Part shown: positions 1 through 11,859 of the stretch, one piece after another | How the letters are laid out: each line of letters starts with the position of its first letter | Position numbering within the stretch: the stretch's first letter is position 1 | NCBI GenBank assembly: GCA_963920525.1 | Contig: OY986437.1 | Location: 34,735,563 to 34,799,562, forward strand | Source: Dichetophora obliterata | Taxonomy: Eukaryota > Arthropoda > Insecta > Diptera > Sciomyzidae | Direction of reading: 5' to 3' | DNA: 64,000 bases | The notes under the pieces: generated by a model | Told to the model about the DNA's origin: nothing | What the model saw: the letters and a program-made list of their open reading frames with translations, nothing else | Database searches by the model: none | Made by a program: the position numbers and the translations under genes

Positions 1-995
1 TTTCTCTTCTTAATTTCAGCATATGCCTAAAAATATGTGAGGTATTTAGCGCCACCTATCGGCTAATAGCTATGAAACTGTTATACTGACGAATAATCTT
101 TTATAATTTCACAGCTAAAACTATGAATTGATATATTCAATATCAAAGTGATACTGGAATGATTTCTTACAGTTGAAAAAAGATTTCTACACTGTTGGTC
201 AGAAAATTTTTTAGTTTTTAAAAATTTACACAAAAATTTAATAACAAATTGGAAACTTATACATTTACATATTTTTGTTCAAGCATTTTCAACTGGAATT
301 CAAGAAATATTCTTACTGTATAAAATCCTGTATATATAAAATAAATTTCGGTATGAAACTAAATGTGCTAACATTATATCATCGTTGTGCGTGCAATACC
401 GCGTATATTGCAAAATGCCAAAATTAATTTCATTTCGATTTTGATCAGTTGAAAATCTATTCAATAGCTTAAAATAAAATCTAGGTATGTTTGATTTTGG
501 CGTTTCAACGCCACACGGGCTTACTAGTTAAAAATATGCCTTAAAATAACACAACGCATTTATTACTTGAACATTTATATATTTTTGGAAACTAGTCGTC
601 AGAATAAATTTTTCTGCATCCCTAGTTTTTTTCTGTTACTTTTGACTTTGCACGACGGTTTGTTTAATTCATTGCCATTTGTTTTCACTTTAATTTTTAT
701 TTAATCAGATATCGAAAAATTTACTTCCAAATTTTTTATGCAACCCTCTCAATTAAGGCATAATTAAAAACCTGGCATAATGAAATCGGTCATTCGTCAA
801 TATCTCCGCTCCTCTATGTCGGACATAAAATCTGCTTACAGCAAAATTGTGGATCAGATTATCTTCAAAAATGCTATTTATAGTTTAAAAGTAAAACCCA
901 CAGTTTTTACGCTATGAGACTGTTTATGTCTAAACAGTGCAAAGTCGAATTTTTTTACTACTTTGACTATCCGATTTTTTAAACTTTTAAAATAT
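1..995. other. A/T-rich DNA, no gene seen
   Basis: Both strands are full of stops and no splice-bounded open stretch, RNA gene or terminal inverted repeat was recognised. It could be intergenic or part of the large first intron of the laccase gene downstream. Confidence 0.5.
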
Positions 996-2530
996 ATACT
1001 GCCGTGCTTAAAAGAACTAAGCACCCTTAACATTACCTGAAACAAAGAGATTTGTCAATTTTCGACCAAACTTAAAACGCAGAAGATGTTTGTTTTCAAT
1101 TATTTATTAAGAAACATTAATATTTTGTTTGTCCCCCCTCATTTTTATCACCTTCCTTACTCTACGCACCATACTGCAAACTAAGTTTTTGCAGGTTTCT
1201 TCAGCTATGTTGTCCCATTCTATTTTCAAAGCATTTTTAAGGCCTTCTTCTGATGTTATGCTGTGCTGCCTTATTGCCTGCTTTAATTTTGACCACAAAT
1301 GCTAGATGGGATTTAAGTCCGGTGACTGGGCAGGCCAATCCATGAGCGGCACGTGGTTTTGTTGTAACCAGCGCATAACTATAGCGGACTTGTGGCAAGG
1401 TGCGTTATGTTGTTGGTAGACAACATTTTCCATGTTGGTATCGCAAAAAATTCGTGTAAAAGATGGTATTATTGCATTTTTGAGCGTATTTATGCACCGT
1501 TTGCTATTCATACGCAGACAACCATTTCACCTACTCCACTCGCAGCCATGCAACCCCATACCATTATACTGCCTCCTCGTGCTTAACGTTAGGTACCAAG
1601 CAGTCGGGGTTATATTCTTCACATACTCTACTCCTTACATAGGTAGCACCAGGTGTTCCAAAAATATGAATAATCCAAAAAATAAACGTGATTTTAGCTC
1701 GCATAATTTTAATGGAAACTGTGTTGTAAGGTGATGAAAGTACAATTTTTTATTAGTTAACAGTCTTAGTAAACTCACCTGGAAATTTGACTAATCGGAC
1801 CACACGACATTGTACCAATTTTGTTCAGTCCAATTTTGATGCTTCAAGGCCCAATTTAGTCGCGCTTCCACGCTCTTATGTGAAAGCCATGGCTTCTTCC
1901 TAGCTCGGCGACCACTCAATCTTGCTGCTGCAAGACATCTGCTCACCGTCTCAGAGCTTGTTTTGTATCCTGAACTGTCTTGCAACTCAGCAGCTAGCTG
2001 AGAAGAATTTTTTTCCTATTTCTTAAAGAAGATCGCACTAACTGCTCATACGGCTCGTTGTGACCAGTTTTCGGCCTATTTTCGTTATGTTTTTATGAGT
2101 TCCAGTTTCGGCATAGCATTTTAAAGCAATCTGAACGCCACATCTGAAGCACTTCATTACTTTTGCAATTGATTTCAGCGAATATCCTGATTTATGTAAT
2201 ATTTGTATTTTTATACAGTCATCATGCAAAATTGGTATGCATTTTATTCGATATCCACTAGAATTCATGTCAAAAACTTTCACTCTTATGATATTATTAA
2301 ATTTTCCTTTTTTATATTGACTAAACTACAAGTTAACTAATGATAACTTAATTTGGAAAAATTTGATACTTTACTACTTTCGCCAATAAAGTGGGCTGCA
2401 TGACTTTATAACTGATTTTAAAACTGTTTTTTGTCTCTTTTATTAAGTGTAAATAGAAAATAATAATGAAAGAATTGCTTTGTTTCATATGAATTAATAG
2501 GGTGCCTAGTTCTTTTGAGTACGGCTGTAT
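996..2530 (-). mobile_element. Dead Tc1-like DNA transposon with TIRs
   Basis: The ends are imperfect inverted repeats of about 32 bp (996-1027 and 2499-2530) that share the core AAAAGAACTA and sit next to TA, the Tc1/mariner target. The 1.5 kb length fits a Tc1 element. The minus strand carries a broken DDE transposase in order: a helix-turn-helix N-terminal part (2283-2038), a middle part ending in VVWSD (1985-1791), and a C-terminal part with QHNAPCHKS and WPAQSPDLNPI (1511-1302), continuing to 1107. The family is clear from the SPDLNPI motif; the element cannot make full-length transposase. Confidence 0.88.
1107..2283 (-). pseudogene. Tc1-like transposase pseudogene
   Basis: Reading on the minus strand, the usual SDES motif is interrupted directly after the first catalytic Asp (SD then stop, near 1788), and NPIE is cut at the catalytic Glu (NPI then TAG at 1302-1304, followed in frame by HLWSKLKQAI). 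Frames also shift between the N-terminal HTH fragment and the middle fragment. In intact relatives this protein cuts and pastes the element through its TIRs. The reading of the two stops as mutated Glu codons is inferred from the family motif. Confidence 0.85.
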
Positions 2531-3059
2531 ATTTAAATTTATGGCAGAAAAAACCCTCTCTCTGGAAGAGAAAAATTAACGGTATCAATTTTTTAATTTT
2601 TGAGAACATTTCACTTGTGCAACAATACAAATGAACATATTACAATAAAACATTAGATATATAATTTGCGGCGATGATGTTCATACTTAAAGTATCTATA
2701 CACTGGGATTGTGTATCCCGTGTTGAATCGCCATAAAGGCATTCCCATTTTTAACTTTTTTCATAACAAAAACCGAAATGTTTTAATGAAAACCAATATT
2801 TCAACGATTTTTCTTTGACCTTTCCATACATAAGATTCCTTATTTTCAGAGTTTCAAATAAATAAACTTTTTAGCAAAGCATCATGTTAGTATATTTTTT
2901 CTTAAAGCCTTTTGTGTCCTATTAAAAATCCAGTTTGAAATTTGAAAATCAGTTATTTAGAAATAAAGTTATAAATTTTTGTTTGTTAAATGACTGTTTA
3001 ACCGTTTTACAGTACTTTTAGCTACTTACATCGATTCTTCACCAACTAACCCTTGATAA
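2531..3059. other. A/T-rich DNA, nothing recognised
   Basis: No open frame, RNA gene or repeat boundary was seen between the Tc1 terminus and the candidate exon that follows. Confidence 0.5.
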
Positions 3060-3263
3060 AATTTAATTTGCTCTTTACCATTCTCTTTGGCAAAAAAAGG
3101 CAGAGGAATGCATGCACTTAAGAGTCAGATCACTGCAGAACAATTTTACGAAGAAGAAACCCGTGGGGTAAGTATTTACTCCGGTTTGAAGTCTGCAGGT
3201 AAAACAAAAGGGTGTGAAGTTCAAGAGTTGAAACATGTTGCCAAAAATTTTGAACATCTTGTG
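3060..3263 (+). CDS. Candidate orphan exon, unknown product
   Basis: The plus strand is open from 3060 to about 3263, with an ATG at 3108. The frame reads hydrophilic protein-like sequence: MHALKSQITAEQFYEEETRG, then a Lys-rich part ending QELKHVAKNFEHLV. A possible acceptor (CAG at 3101-3103, behind a pyrimidine-rich stretch) and two donor-like sites flank or interrupt it: GGGGTAAGTATT near 3168 and GTGTAAGTTT at its end. I do not recognise the family. The opposite strand is also open here, so chance cannot be excluded. It could be an exon of an unrelated gene, a fragment of a captured gene, or spurious. Confidence 0.3.
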
Positions 3264-6200
3264 TAAGTTTATTTAATAAATCAATATTTCTAAATGGCCT
3301 ATATTCTAAGTCAATATAAATTCAGATTTTTTAATTAAATAGGAACACAACGAAAATAATGAAGAGTACGTTTTGTTTTTCAAAACCATAATATCGACAA
3401 ATGTGAAAATTCTAAATGCTTCGCCTTCTTCCCAGAAATTAAATATTTTAAAAGTTCTCAGTTTTATTTACATATTTTCCTTAGTTTGCCAAGCAAATAT
3501 ATCAAATGACTCTGAACAGAGAACAAATTACGTTTCAGTTTACGTTAGAATTTAGAATTCAGTTAGAATTTAAATGAAAAAACCAGGCTAATTCAAATAG
3601 AAATGAAATTAAATGAAAACTCAAGATAATTTAGATAATTTAAATATAAGATGTTAAAAAACTCATAATATAAGTTGTTGATTTTGTGACGAAATTACTC
3701 TTTTTGCACAAAAACGCTGTCAACCCCATTTTCCAGGTTTTTAAGGGTGTTATTTCTGTTTTCCCTTTCGGGTTGAAAATTCCCACAAAACAGGGAAAAT
3801 TCCCTTTTCTGGCAACGCTGTTTATATGTATCTCACTTTTTGCCTTGCTCATCGGTTTTTTTTTGCGCTGTGGTAGCTGAGCACGAAGAGAAAGATAAAA
3901 ATAGAGGGCAACACAATGAGGGCAACATGGAGTTTATTGAAACTCTCTTCACACAAACGCATCAAGAGATAACAAGTAAGCAATGCGTGGCAGCTGGTAT
4001 GATTTCTTAAAAAACTTAATACCTTAATTAAATATCCTTTTTATAAAAATTTCGAAAGAAAAATAGCCCTAAATAAATATGTAGCACAAATATGATATTT
4101 AAAATTTAATTTTTATAAAAATCGGCCCAGTACTTTTGGAATAAAGTCGTTACTTTAAATTTTCACTTCAATTTTATATAAAAGTATAGATAGATAGATA
4201 CAGATATAGATATAGATAGAAGATAGTTGTGTGAGCAGGCTGATATAGTTTATCCTTACACCAACAATTTTTCGCAACTAAAAAATCATATTTGTGCATA
4301 ATTTGATAGCTCTGAGATAAGTTTTGTACATCATCAACTACATCAGAAATTGTTCTTAATTATAGGTGGGACAAAAAACATATTTCTACAACACTTCATG
4401 GCTCTGGAAAAATCTTTTTTGGAAATTATAACTGATAACCGATTTCGTTTACATTTGAGGTGCTTGTAAAAACACAAATATTTTATAGTCTTTCAAAGTT
4501 TCTGCAAGAAATGTGTTCTTAAAACCCCACACATATTTACTCTGTCAATCCATTTGTAGCGCCGATAAGGAGACGTGGCAAGTATAGAAAAGTTTACACA
4601 TTCTTGGTCAGCATCACCTCATGATTCGATTTATCCATGTCGGCCTGTGATCACAATAACAGCCGTAGTTTTAGAACTGTCATAACGAAATTCAATATAT
4701 CTGAGTCGATAAGCAATAATCGCTTAAGTCGACTTTAGATAGAACTGAGTTATTAATATAGATGTATACCATGCATAAAGCACTATAAGCACACAAAATC
4801 TGGAGCTTTTAGCATTGCCTTAGTCCAGTTTATGATACAAAAATTAAAGACCCTTTCATATAACCTATATGGCGATTGAACACTTTGAAGCAAAATTTCT
4901 AGTAACTTTTAAGACAGAATTATGCTGGCACTGCTTATCGACACAGATATCAGTTTTATATTCAAAAATAGAGATTAAGTTAAAAAATGAGCTAAATCTG
5001 ATGAAACCCACGCCTACCTCCCAAATAAAGTGACTTTATTTGTACTGCAAAATCTCCTTAAATTCAACAAAATTGACTAAAATATCTTTAAGTTTTACAA
5101 ATAAGTTTTTATCTTTACTATGCACTCGATGCCAGGAAATTACTGAATAAAACTGATGATTCCGCCCACCTACTAACCTTAACTTTTTAAAACTATTTTT
5201 TTTTTATGTATTACTTTTTTTAAGTCAATTTTTTATGCTACGACTTATGAAATTTATCTATGACTTATTCTAAAATTTATGAGTTGTTGGAAAATATTCA
5301 GTCTCAAACTTCAAAAATTTCAAATTCACAGCTGAGAAGATATCGCAAATTCCTCTAAAATTTATATAAATAAGACTCCAAACTGTACTTCTGTGTATAT
5401 GGTTTTTTGAATTTAACGTTTTTTTGCCTAAGCTAATTTTGTCCACACGCATTACACTGTGCGCAGCGCAACTGATTTGTCAGATACTCATTTTTTATTT
5501 ACAAACTTCAGTATCATGGCAAATAACATTTTATGGTCTATATAAAATTGAAGGCAATCACTTCCGTGGTAGCCAAATCTATGCCCAGAGCATAAAGGTG
5601 CTGCTGATAAACATAAAATCAAATAGATTTAGTGGCAGGTTGTAAAAAAAACTAAAAAACTATCAACAGGATATGATTTATCACTGGCCAACATACTATA
5701 CTGCTTATTGACTTTCGAATTTTGCAGCGCAATCAATTTTGAGTAAAAAAAAAAAAATAAAATTGTGCCCACCAGTTTTTGTCTTAGATACACAAACATG
5801 CAAAACCCTAAAATCACATACCTTGCCAAGCAACCAGCAGCCATACGAGCCAATTGACATAATTCAGTAAAATTATGCCCAGGTTTCATGCTTGGACGCT
5901 TATATTTAACCAACATACACACATGTTGTGTTCTGCTTTGGGAAGCAGAAAGGACAAGAAACTGGAGCAACAAAACTCAAACTGTACTGTAACATGCTTA
6001 AATTTACTAGCTGATGTTGATAAAATTTAAAAAATTACATGGCTATTTTGAGGAAATTTTTCTTTACTAACATTTTCATTGTGTTAAATAAAACTGGCCT
6101 GGCATGAAGAATTTTTTAAAAGTGCGACAAAAGATACTCTTTGCATACATTGTATTTGTTTGTTGAAACTTTGCTTAGGCTAGACGATAACGATGTGACT

Positions 6201-6560
6201 CCAACCAAAGCGAATGTGAAGAAAGCAAAATTTATAGCCAACTTGTACTTGATCGTGGATAACAAGATAAGCTTTTCTGCAAATTAAATGCATGCCACAG
6301 ACAATTTCATGCTGAGATAAGCTTCTAAAGCTTATTATAGAAATGTAAAAAAAAACTCCCAGCAGTTAAAATGCAGAATTTATTTATTGAAAATTTTAGT
6401 ATTTAAGGAAGTGAAAAAACCGAAACACTTCAAAGTGGATGAGATGCATATTAAGTTTGTTTGTTATTTATTTGTTAGTTTGACTTTATTCACTACAACT
6501 TTAAATATTCAACCCATTTCTGCTAGCACGCATTCCTGCTGGCCCAAAACTGATATACCC
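3264..6560. other. A/T-rich DNA with a GATA microsatellite
   Basis: A short degenerate GATA/GATATA repeat lies at about 4188-4225. Otherwise only short, composition-driven open frames are present (for example near 5629-5973) with no recognisable motif. No RNA gene or element end was identified. Confidence 0.5.
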
Positions 6561-6564
6561 TGCA

Positions 6565-7115
6565 GTGTAACCAACTAGTTTAAAACCAGTCTGCATACTA
6601 GTTGAAACTGAGCAGTACTAGTTCAAGATCGTCTTTTTTTCATATACGCAACTAGTATTTTTAACATGGCGATGTCATAGGAAATATCAAATGTCTTATT
6701 CTGAAAAGATGAAAACTAGTTTATAGTATATATAATTATTATTAGTTATATTCTAGTTTGTTGTAAATAGTTGTCAACAAATAATTTATTGTCAAATTTT
6801 AACTAGTTTCTAGTTTAACCTTTCCTGAGTGGTTGGCAAATAGTCAAGTTTTAATTAGTTTACAACTACTTATAACAAACCAATGATTCAACCAGTTGTT
6901 TATTCGGCAATTTAACTTCTGAATTTGGAGCTTCTACTAAAACGACTATTAAAAAAGTTGCAAGTAAAATTTACATAGTGTTTTATTATTTCATATAAAA
7001 GTAAATTTTTTAGAGTTCATAAAGCACAGTTGATTTTAACAATATGTAATATAGTTTAATAATAGTGTAATATAGTTTGATTTTGGCTAGTTTTACAACT
7101 GGTTTATTGTGTACT
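6565..7115. repeat. ACTAGT-rich cluster, possible degenerate MITE
   Basis: The hexamer ACTAGT occurs about six times between 6570 and 6810 (near 6573, 6597, 6617, 6650, 6714 and 6801), with further CTAGTTT variants to about 7090. Several copies face each other, so the region can fold. I found no clean terminal inverted repeat or target duplication; an old internally repetitive DNA element is the likeliest explanation. Confidence 0.35.
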
Positions 7116-8625
7116 ATTAATAAAAATAAAAAGGTTACTTTTTGAAAATAATTTTTATGAATTCAACTGTAGCCAAGATACATATTTTTAAGAAAGAAAC
7201 TCCCACTTCGAATTTTTATTATTAACTAGGTTAGGTTAGGCTAAAGTTGCGGCTGATGTTTAGGCCAGCCCACTTAGACCATATTATTGGTAAATTGGGA
7301 TACCACAAAATGGAAGAAGGGAGTAATCAAATAAAACTTTTGTGTAGGATGTTCTTAATGTTTCAATATTAAGCAAGAAAAAACAAAATAAAAACTCTAA
7401 TATAAGTCCACGTGACCGCCATAGAAACTCTATAAACGACTGAATCTCCCAAATTCAAATTCTACTAAAACTCCACTAAAAAATAATATATGCTAGTAAG
7501 GATCAGTATTAACATATTTTCTGGGTGTTTGTGTGACATTATTATAAGATTAGTCTAGAGAAATATCTAAAGTCACTAGTCAAAAAACTGAGTCAAGAAC
7601 CGAAAGGGTTCTTAATATTGAAAAATGGGCTAAGAAAGAGAAAAAGAAAACACTTAAAATTAAATGTGAATGAAAAAAGGAAATATCCCACAGCAGGCAT
7701 GGGAAACACAGCTAATTCAGTGTTGATACACCAGCTGCACTTTACTGTATCAGCGAAATTCTTTAACGCAATTGCGCCATAGCGTAGTTTAGAATGATAT
7801 GATTTCTGTATCAACTGGACTTTAATAAACGAAGTAAGATTTTGAGCTATTTACATTTTTTTAGTTTAGTGAGTTAGTTAGCGCATTGAATAATGTGATG
7901 AATTAATTAATACTGCGATATTGCGCTACTTTCAATAAAATTAGTGTATCTTCGACAGCAAGTCCTTCAACTCAAAAACGCAACAAAGTATTGCATTACC
8001 CATATCTTGTCCCTCCAATTTGAATGATTCTCGAATATATGTTAAAAAAAAATCTAAGGTTGATATATTTTTTAAAACGTGCTCAATCGACGGTTTAGGT
8101 TTAAGCAAATAACAATTTTATAAAAGAAACACCTAGCAGATAACACTTGCAGCTAAAAAAAAATTTTTAATTATTTTCGAACATTTTCATATTTAGAACT
8201 GAATAAGTTAGAAAAAGGTCATAAATGGTGAGGTCCTGAGTTGGCTGCTAACACTGTGCAGGTCCAAACATAAGACAAGCTGAGGACATAGCTTAATGTG
8301 AGTACATTAAATTTAGGGTCGTTAACAATTTTCCAATACTTCGGGCCATTTTCGAGAAGTTTAAGGTTCAAAGTCAAGTACCTGTTGATGCAGTTTTTAT
8401 TATAAAATTTTTCTTGCATTGGTTTAAGAGTATTTATATCTTAAGATGGAAAATATACTAGAACATGAGTTATAATTGCTAAGCACAGGTAGAAGGTCAA
8501 AATCCAACTATAAGGGCCCAAATTGAGCCCAAAATCAAAAAAATATTTGAGCTTTTATAAGTGAAAGTTGGATAAGTCTTTTCATAAGAGAGATATAAGT
8601 CTTAGAAAAATTTGTTAATTGGTTT
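7116..8625. other. A/T-rich DNA, nothing recognised
   Basis: Only short spurious frames are present. No splice-bounded coding stretch, tRNA box pair or element terminus was seen. Confidence 0.5.
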
Positions 8626-9977
8626 GTGATAACTAGGAACCGGAATCTCATGCACTAAAAACATCCAATATATGCGCATATATATACACCTAAAATTAAG
8701 AAAATATGCACTTAAAATATGCATTAAAAAACAAAAAAAATTTTTAATATTTATGACAAACAATTACATAAATATGCATGTACTTACCAAAAAACACATA
8801 AAGCTCAAAAAAATATTTGTAAATATTAGCTTAGTTTGTTTTCATTTCTCGTTTCAAGCTCAAGTTTAAACTTAATACGGAAAACAAAATCAACACGAAC
8901 TATAAAATCAAAATATGAATCAAGTAATCAAATATTTCTCATTCAAGTTCAAATTGAACTGCGCAATGTCTCTTGGTATGTTTTTCTGGGTTAAACCAGC
9001 AACAAAAAATAACAGTTATTGATTTAACAAAAAATATTTTATATATTTAAAAATAGAAGAAAGTTTAACAAAATTATAAATATAAATTTTGCGATATGGA
9101 ATCAAAACTCATATATTCCACATTAACCAATCATATCTGAAAATTTGTTTATCGATCCAAATTAAGCAGACACAAAATGTTTAAACCAATTTTTTTTCAA
9201 GGCTGAATTATGGTGACAGCTCTTGAGAATAATCGCTCATTCTTATCTCGTTCTCTTAAAAGTGAAAGAGTAGATTTTTTTATTCTATAGGCCTCATATA
9301 TTTAATTTACTTTTCTACAGATATTGCCTTGTTAGCAGAGACAACAAAATGTTTTTCAAATAGCGATTTTAGTGAAAAGTACCCAAAATGTTGACCGAAT
9401 TCTGAACACTGTTGCACTAAAAAATTTCTTGAATATAAAAATCTTCCTATTTACAACTTAGGTGTCCCAGATACCTTTCATTTGCACCCATTTTTTAGGT
9501 AGTTATTTTAGATTGATAAAAAGTTATGGCGAAAAAACCGGTGATTTTTGGCGAAAAAGTGATTTTTTTTAAATCAAAACCGCTGGATGACGGTTGCACC
9601 GATTTCGATATAATTTTGGATTTAAGATCTACTTGAATCCAGCTCCCAGAATATGAGTGTCAAAAAAATGTTTTTTTTTTTATCCAACTTTCTGTTCATG
9701 ATGTGTAGAATAATATTGAACGTGAAGAAAATTAAATAAAAAATAAAAACATTTTATAAAATATTCAAAGAAAACGTAAATTTTAAAGAAAATATGCAAA
9801 AAACATGCATTTATATTAAAATATGCACTTAAAAAGAAATATGCAAAAATATGCACTAACGATTGAATGCCATTTTAAAGGAAATTTTCTGAATCGCAAA
9901 GATATTCTATTCATTTTCTTAACATGGTGACCACTGCAAACATGCATTTGCATCAGATTCCAGTCCCTAGTGATAAC
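8626..9977. mobile_element. Non-autonomous hAT element (1336 bp)
   Basis: The element spans 8634-9969 and is flanked by a perfect 8-bp duplication GTGATAAC (8626-8633 and 9970-9977). Its ends are inverted: TAGGAACCGGAATC on the left and the complement of TAGGGACTGGAATC on the right. An 8-bp duplication with TAGGG-type termini is the hAT signature. Both subterminal regions contain many copies of AATATGCA (about 8670-8790 and 9790-9860), typical of subterminal transposase-binding motifs. No transposase is encoded, so it would need a helper. Confidence 0.85.
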
Positions 9978-10108
9978 TAATTGATTTCATATTTATGAAT
10001 GATATTTTTTAAATAATTTTTTTCGTAAAAACTATAAAATTAAAAAAATAATTCTCGGTTATGTAGAACATTTTTAAAAACAGATTGCGTACGGTGTTAA
10101 AGAACATA

Positions 10109-10570
10109 TACACGCTCAGAAATCTTGGAATTAATTTTAATCCAATCGTTGGAATCATGCATTTTTTAATACTTTTTCTATTAGAATTAAAACTCTTCAA
10201 AATATCAGACATTTTTTAATAAAACCTGGAATACTTTTTAATACAGTTTGGATTAGTCTTTAAAAACAGCGTTCGGCTTGGTTCGGCTCTTATGCATGTT
10301 TATCATTTATTTATACATGTGGCTTCATAGAGCAGTTGGTAGAGCCAAGAACTTATAACCTAAACGTACTGGGTTCGAATCCCACATGATTCGTTAATTC
10401 TTTTTTTGTCAAAAATATTTTAATACAAGCATGTATTAAAATTAAGTCCCATGAGAGAATAAAAATCAATTGTAATATATGTAGTGTATTAGATTGAAAT
10501 ACAATTCTGGTGTGGTCATATATACAATACAGTTTGTATTAGAATTTAATCCAAGATTTCTGAGCGTGTA
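10109..10570. mobile_element. TA-flanked MITE carrying a tRNA-like sequence
   Basis: The termini at 10111 and 10568 are inverted copies of CACGCTCAGAAATCTTGGA, with a TA on each outer side, as expected for Tc1/mariner-type insertion. The element is 458 bp and has no open frame. It contains a tRNA-like stretch at 10321-10393. An apparently related TA-flanked element with a tRNA-type T arm lies at 40218-40600. Confidence 0.8.
10321..10393 (+). tRNA. tRNA-like sequence inside a MITE (probably a pseudo-tRNA)
   Basis: A pol III A-box-like stretch (TAGAGCAGTTGGTAGAG) is followed at tRNA spacing by a perfect B box (GGTTCGAATCC). The length of about 73 nt and the D and T arm layout are tRNA-like, and the putative anticodon loop CTTATAA would read TAT (Ile). 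The acceptor stem (GGCTTCA against TGATTCG) and the anticodon stem pair poorly, so a functional tRNA is unlikely. It is either a degenerate tRNA or a pol III promoter carried by the element. Confidence 0.45.
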
Positions 10571-10679
10571 GCTATTGAAACTAAATTGTTCATATAACAA
10601 AAGTAATTGTAGTTCAATTAAATTTTTGCAGCAAGTTAATCGACTCTTATACTAAACAATTGTTCAATAAAAACCCCGT

Positions 10680-11585
10680 CCGCGGCAATTAAATATCCAA
10701 TTCTCGATCGGAAACGTCTGCATGCCCGAATTAGATGTTTCTGCTCCATTTCGGGCGTAGCTCTGATAATACTAGATCGAAGAGAAGCAAGCGTGATGTG
10801 GGGGTGTTTATTGGTCTCCCATTCAAGTTCGCCCTATACTTAATAATCCAGAGGATAAAGGTCCAGTGAGCTACGTGGCCACAAGTGTGGGGTAAAAATT
10901 CTGGGACATCCAATCTTGATTCGTCATGGCTTTGTGTGATGGCGCAGAGTCATGTTGGAATGCATATGGCCTCTCAGTGCGCACGCTATCTATCCATGGT
11001 TTCACAACTGTTTTTAAAACCTCAATGTAACCAGCTGTGATATCGTCTGTTTGTTTTCTGATCCTGATCAAAAATCTTCTCGTCGGAAAAAAACCAGAGC
11101 ATATCCGGACTTTCAGAATGTTGTAATTTGTTTAAAAGTCATTTTGCATGGACTAATCGCTGATTCTGAGTTTGTGCCGACCTAAACTGACCCCTGCGCT
11201 TCACATAAGATCTGTACCGGAGGACAATTTTTCGGATTATGTCCTCAGAAATATTGAGGTCCCTCGCAACGGCTCTTATGGGCTTTGAAGGGTCCTGCTC
11301 AATAACGTCTTGAACTTGTTGAACAAATTGTGGGATTTTAACACTGTCCGAACGTTCTTTATGCTTTTTGTGCTTAGCAGTACTTTCCACATCGCCACCA
11401 GATGCTTCCAACTCCTGACGAACTTTATAAACAAACGATCGGGCGACTTTAAAAATTTGGCTGATTACAAGATCGCTGTGCTCTGCGTGTAAAGCGACGA
11501 TAACTGCGTGTCTTTTCATTTCTTGAGTAAGGATATTGTCCTTCATTGTTTTCACAAGTTGTTGTGCCGTACGCACCCTGTATAT
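10680..11585 (-). mobile_element. Mariner/Tc1-superfamily transposon remnant
   Basis: The minus strand encodes a disrupted transposase. The first part (11539-11139, initiation probably at the second Met, MKDNILTQEM) has two helix-turn-helix-like segments. The second part (11071-10871) has QHDSAPSHKA, the second catalytic Asp motif. The C-terminal part continues in other frames to about 10731, so it is frameshifted. The right end near 11585 reads as TATATACAGGGTGCG on the minus strand; the left end is not clear. The exact clade was not determined. Confidence 0.75.
11139..11576 (-). pseudogene. N-terminal part of a mariner-like transposase
   Basis: This 145-codon open stretch starts in or next to the terminal repeat; the likelier start is the internal ATG at codon 11. 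It shows a repeated HTH arrangement (KRHAVIVALHAEHSDLVISQ, then a second one around DPSKPIRAVARDLNISEDII) followed by basic residues near its end. The catalytic part lies downstream in different frames (11071-10731), so this is a fragment. It would bind element termini if expressed. Confidence 0.65.
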
Positions 11586-11859
11586 ACGTATTTAAGAACA
11601 ATATCCGAAGAACAAAATTAGATACTCTTCATAAACAATTATGTTATGACAGAAAAATATAACAAGAAAAATTAGTTAGAAAAATTATAACAAACTAGAG
11701 GGAATGAATTATTTTGGTTACGTTTTTAGTGGTTAGGCATAGAAAAGTACAAAAATAGGTTTTTCAGATCTTTGGACAAGTGAGCGTGGCACCTCCCATA
11801 CAAATGGATCACATTTTTTGCAATACCTGAAGAACCAGTAAAGCCACGAAAATAGAAAC

